From Candidatus Aenigmatarchaeota archaeon (lineage in GTDB: Archaea > Aenigmatarchaeota > Aenigmatarchaeia > Aenigmatarchaeales > SZUA-1535), in contig JALSPV010000126.1 in NCBI GenBank assembly GCA_026985775.1, positions 1-7,141 of the forward strand: DNA of 7,141 nucleotides, read 5' to 3'. A program made the position numbers and the translations under genes. The notes below the pieces were generated by a model. The model was not told the DNA's origin, searched no databases, and was given only the letters and a program-made list of their open reading frames with translations. Below are positions 6,722 through 7,141 of this stretch, one piece after another; position 1 is the stretch's first letter, and the number at the start of each line of letters is the position of its first letter.

Positions 6722-6774
6722 TTTTTAAAAATCATCACGAGAAGAATTTAAGCTTTTATAGGTTAAAAGTAATC
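6722..6774. promoter_or_regulatory. Divergent promoter region of the ABC operon and the SWIM gene
   Basis: A 53-base gap between divergent start codons. Its core at 6746-6761 (ATTTAAGCTTTTATAG) is TATA-like on both strands. ATTTAAGC (6746-6753) is about 25 bases before the SWIM ATG at 6775. On the minus strand, TATAAAAGCTTAAA (6747-6760) lies about 26-35 bases before the ATPase ATG at 6721. The centre AAGCTT is palindromic. Overlapping elements imply that the two directions may compete for TBP. Inferred from sequence and spacing. Confidence 0.55.
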
Positions 6775-6999
6775 ATGTTCTCGGTTTTGGAGAAAGCGAA
6801 AAAAATGAAAGTGAGAATAACACATGTTACGGAAAAAAGAATTTATTTTGAAGTTGTTTCTACATCTGGAAATGTTTATATCGTAAGCATAGGAAAAGAT
6901 GGAGAATTTGCCTGCGATTGCAAGCACTTTTCGCTATATCCAGATAAACTTTGCTCACATGTAATTGCTGCTATTTTGTTTCTTTCGAAAAAAATATGA
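6775..6999 (+). CDS. Small stand-alone SWIM zinc-finger protein
   Basis: A 74-residue protein made almost only of a SWIM domain, a zinc-binding fold found in proteins that contact DNA or other proteins. An N-terminal basic stretch (about 7-22) and two predicted strands (23-29 and 33-39) lead to FACDC and LCSHVIAA. These give C47-x-C49-x(10)-C60-x-H62, the CxCx(n)CxH zinc ligands, followed by A65, the CxHxxA alanine noted in Shu2/SWS1-type SWIM domains. The chosen ATG at 6775 lies about 25 bases after a TATA-like element. An upstream in-frame ATG at 6658 would overlap the start of the divergent ATPase gene and cover the promoter, so it was not used. Neighbours are the divergent ABC operon and a convergent surface-protein gene 13 bases beyond. 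Possible roles are a DNA-repair accessory (SWS1-like) or a regulator; neither is demonstrated. Confidence 0.8.
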   Translation: MFSVLEKAKKMKVRITHVTEKRIYFEVVSTSGNVYIVSIGKDGEFACDCKHFSLYPDKLCSHVIAAILFLSKKI

Positions 7000-7012
7000 A
7001 CAAAAATATATT
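6988..7012 (-). terminator. Possible T-rich terminator of the right-edge minus-strand gene
   Basis: On the minus strand, just after the stop codon at 7013, there are T-tracts of five (7002-7006) and seven (6988-6994) bases. This matches archaeal U-tract termination. It overlaps the 3' end of the convergent SWIM gene. No hairpin seen. Confidence 0.45.
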
Positions 7013-7141
7013 TCATGTCTCTATTATTGTTTCTGCGTAGCCCTTTTCTGTTACCACGCTTACCTTGTAGCGTTTTCCGGGCTGTAAGTAGGGGTAGATT
7101 CTTAAAACGAAGTTTCCGTTTGCGTCTGTGTAAGTTGTGTT
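7013..7141 (-). CDS. C-terminal end of a probable secreted or surface beta-sandwich protein (partial)
   Basis: Only the last 42 codons and a TGA stop are in the window; the open frame continues past the right edge. The peptide begins NTTYTDANGNFVLRI and continues LQPGKRYKVSVVTEKGYAET. The T-D-x-x-G-x-F pattern followed by PGK-Y-V is typical of carboxypeptidase-regulatory-like or Ig-like beta-sandwich domains of secreted and cell-surface proteins. Codon use differs from the neighbours: all five Tyr codons are TAC, all three Asn codons are AAC, and GC is about 43% by hand count (55 of 129). Such C-ending preference is often seen in highly expressed genes, such as major surface proteins. The whole protein and its function cannot be judged from this end. 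Confidence 0.65.
   Translation of the reverse strand, partial: NTTYTDANGNFVLRIYPYLQPGKRYKVSVVTEKGYAETIIET

Noticed and set aside
6658..6774. Longer N-terminus for the SWIM protein, starting at 6658
   Set aside because: The extension is antisense to the ATPase N-terminus and covers the promoter, while the ATG at 6775 has a properly spaced TATA-like element.

Overview
The window looks like a low-GC archaeal chromosome, most likely from a euryarchaeote. Three things support this. It encodes an archaeal family B DNA polymerase and TrmY, the archaeal tRNA pseudouridine-54 N1-methyltransferase. First genes of transcription units carry a TATA-like box about 26-33 bases upstream of the ATG and have almost no leader. 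By contrast, the downstream genes of the one clear operon have Shine-Dalgarno sites. AGA and ATA codons are also abundant. A peptide- or amino-acid-using thermophile related to Thermoplasmata such as Aciduliprofundum is a guess from general character only; the sequence does not prove it.

Layout, left to right. Positions 1-629 (minus) hold the first 209 residues of a DNA polymerase B, cut by the window edge; the reading frame has no stop inside the window. A 58-base divergent promoter separates it from 688-2223 (plus), an APC-family amino acid permease that continues in frame into a minimal nucleotidyltransferase (MNT-like) domain. TrmY follows at 2257-2856, then a half-size pyruvate kinase-like protein at 2934-3632 that lacks the B domain and the C-terminal domain. 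Each of these two has its own TATA box. The kinase-like gene converges on a three-gene minus-strand operon, read from 6721 down to 3638: a MacB/LolD-type ABC ATPase, a secreted and membrane-anchored protein with three predicted beta-sandwich domains, and a MacB/FtsX-type permease. A second divergent promoter (6722-6774) separates this operon from a 74-residue stand-alone SWIM zinc-finger protein (6775-6999). The right edge (7013-7141, minus) holds the last 42 residues of a probable secreted or surface beta-sandwich protein.

The ABC operon is the only clear multi-gene unit. An ATPase, a four-TM permease and a membrane-tethered beta-sandwich protein probably form one envelope mechanotransmission or export complex. 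The Ig-like protein sits where bacterial MacB systems have the adaptor MacA. The other genes appear to be single transcription units. The least ordinary items are the permease-nucleotidyltransferase fusion, the trimmed pyruvate kinase-like protein and the free-standing SWIM protein that shares a promoter region with the ABC operon. No RNA gene, CRISPR array, insertion sequence or origin was seen, and no stretch over 300 bases lacks a gene.
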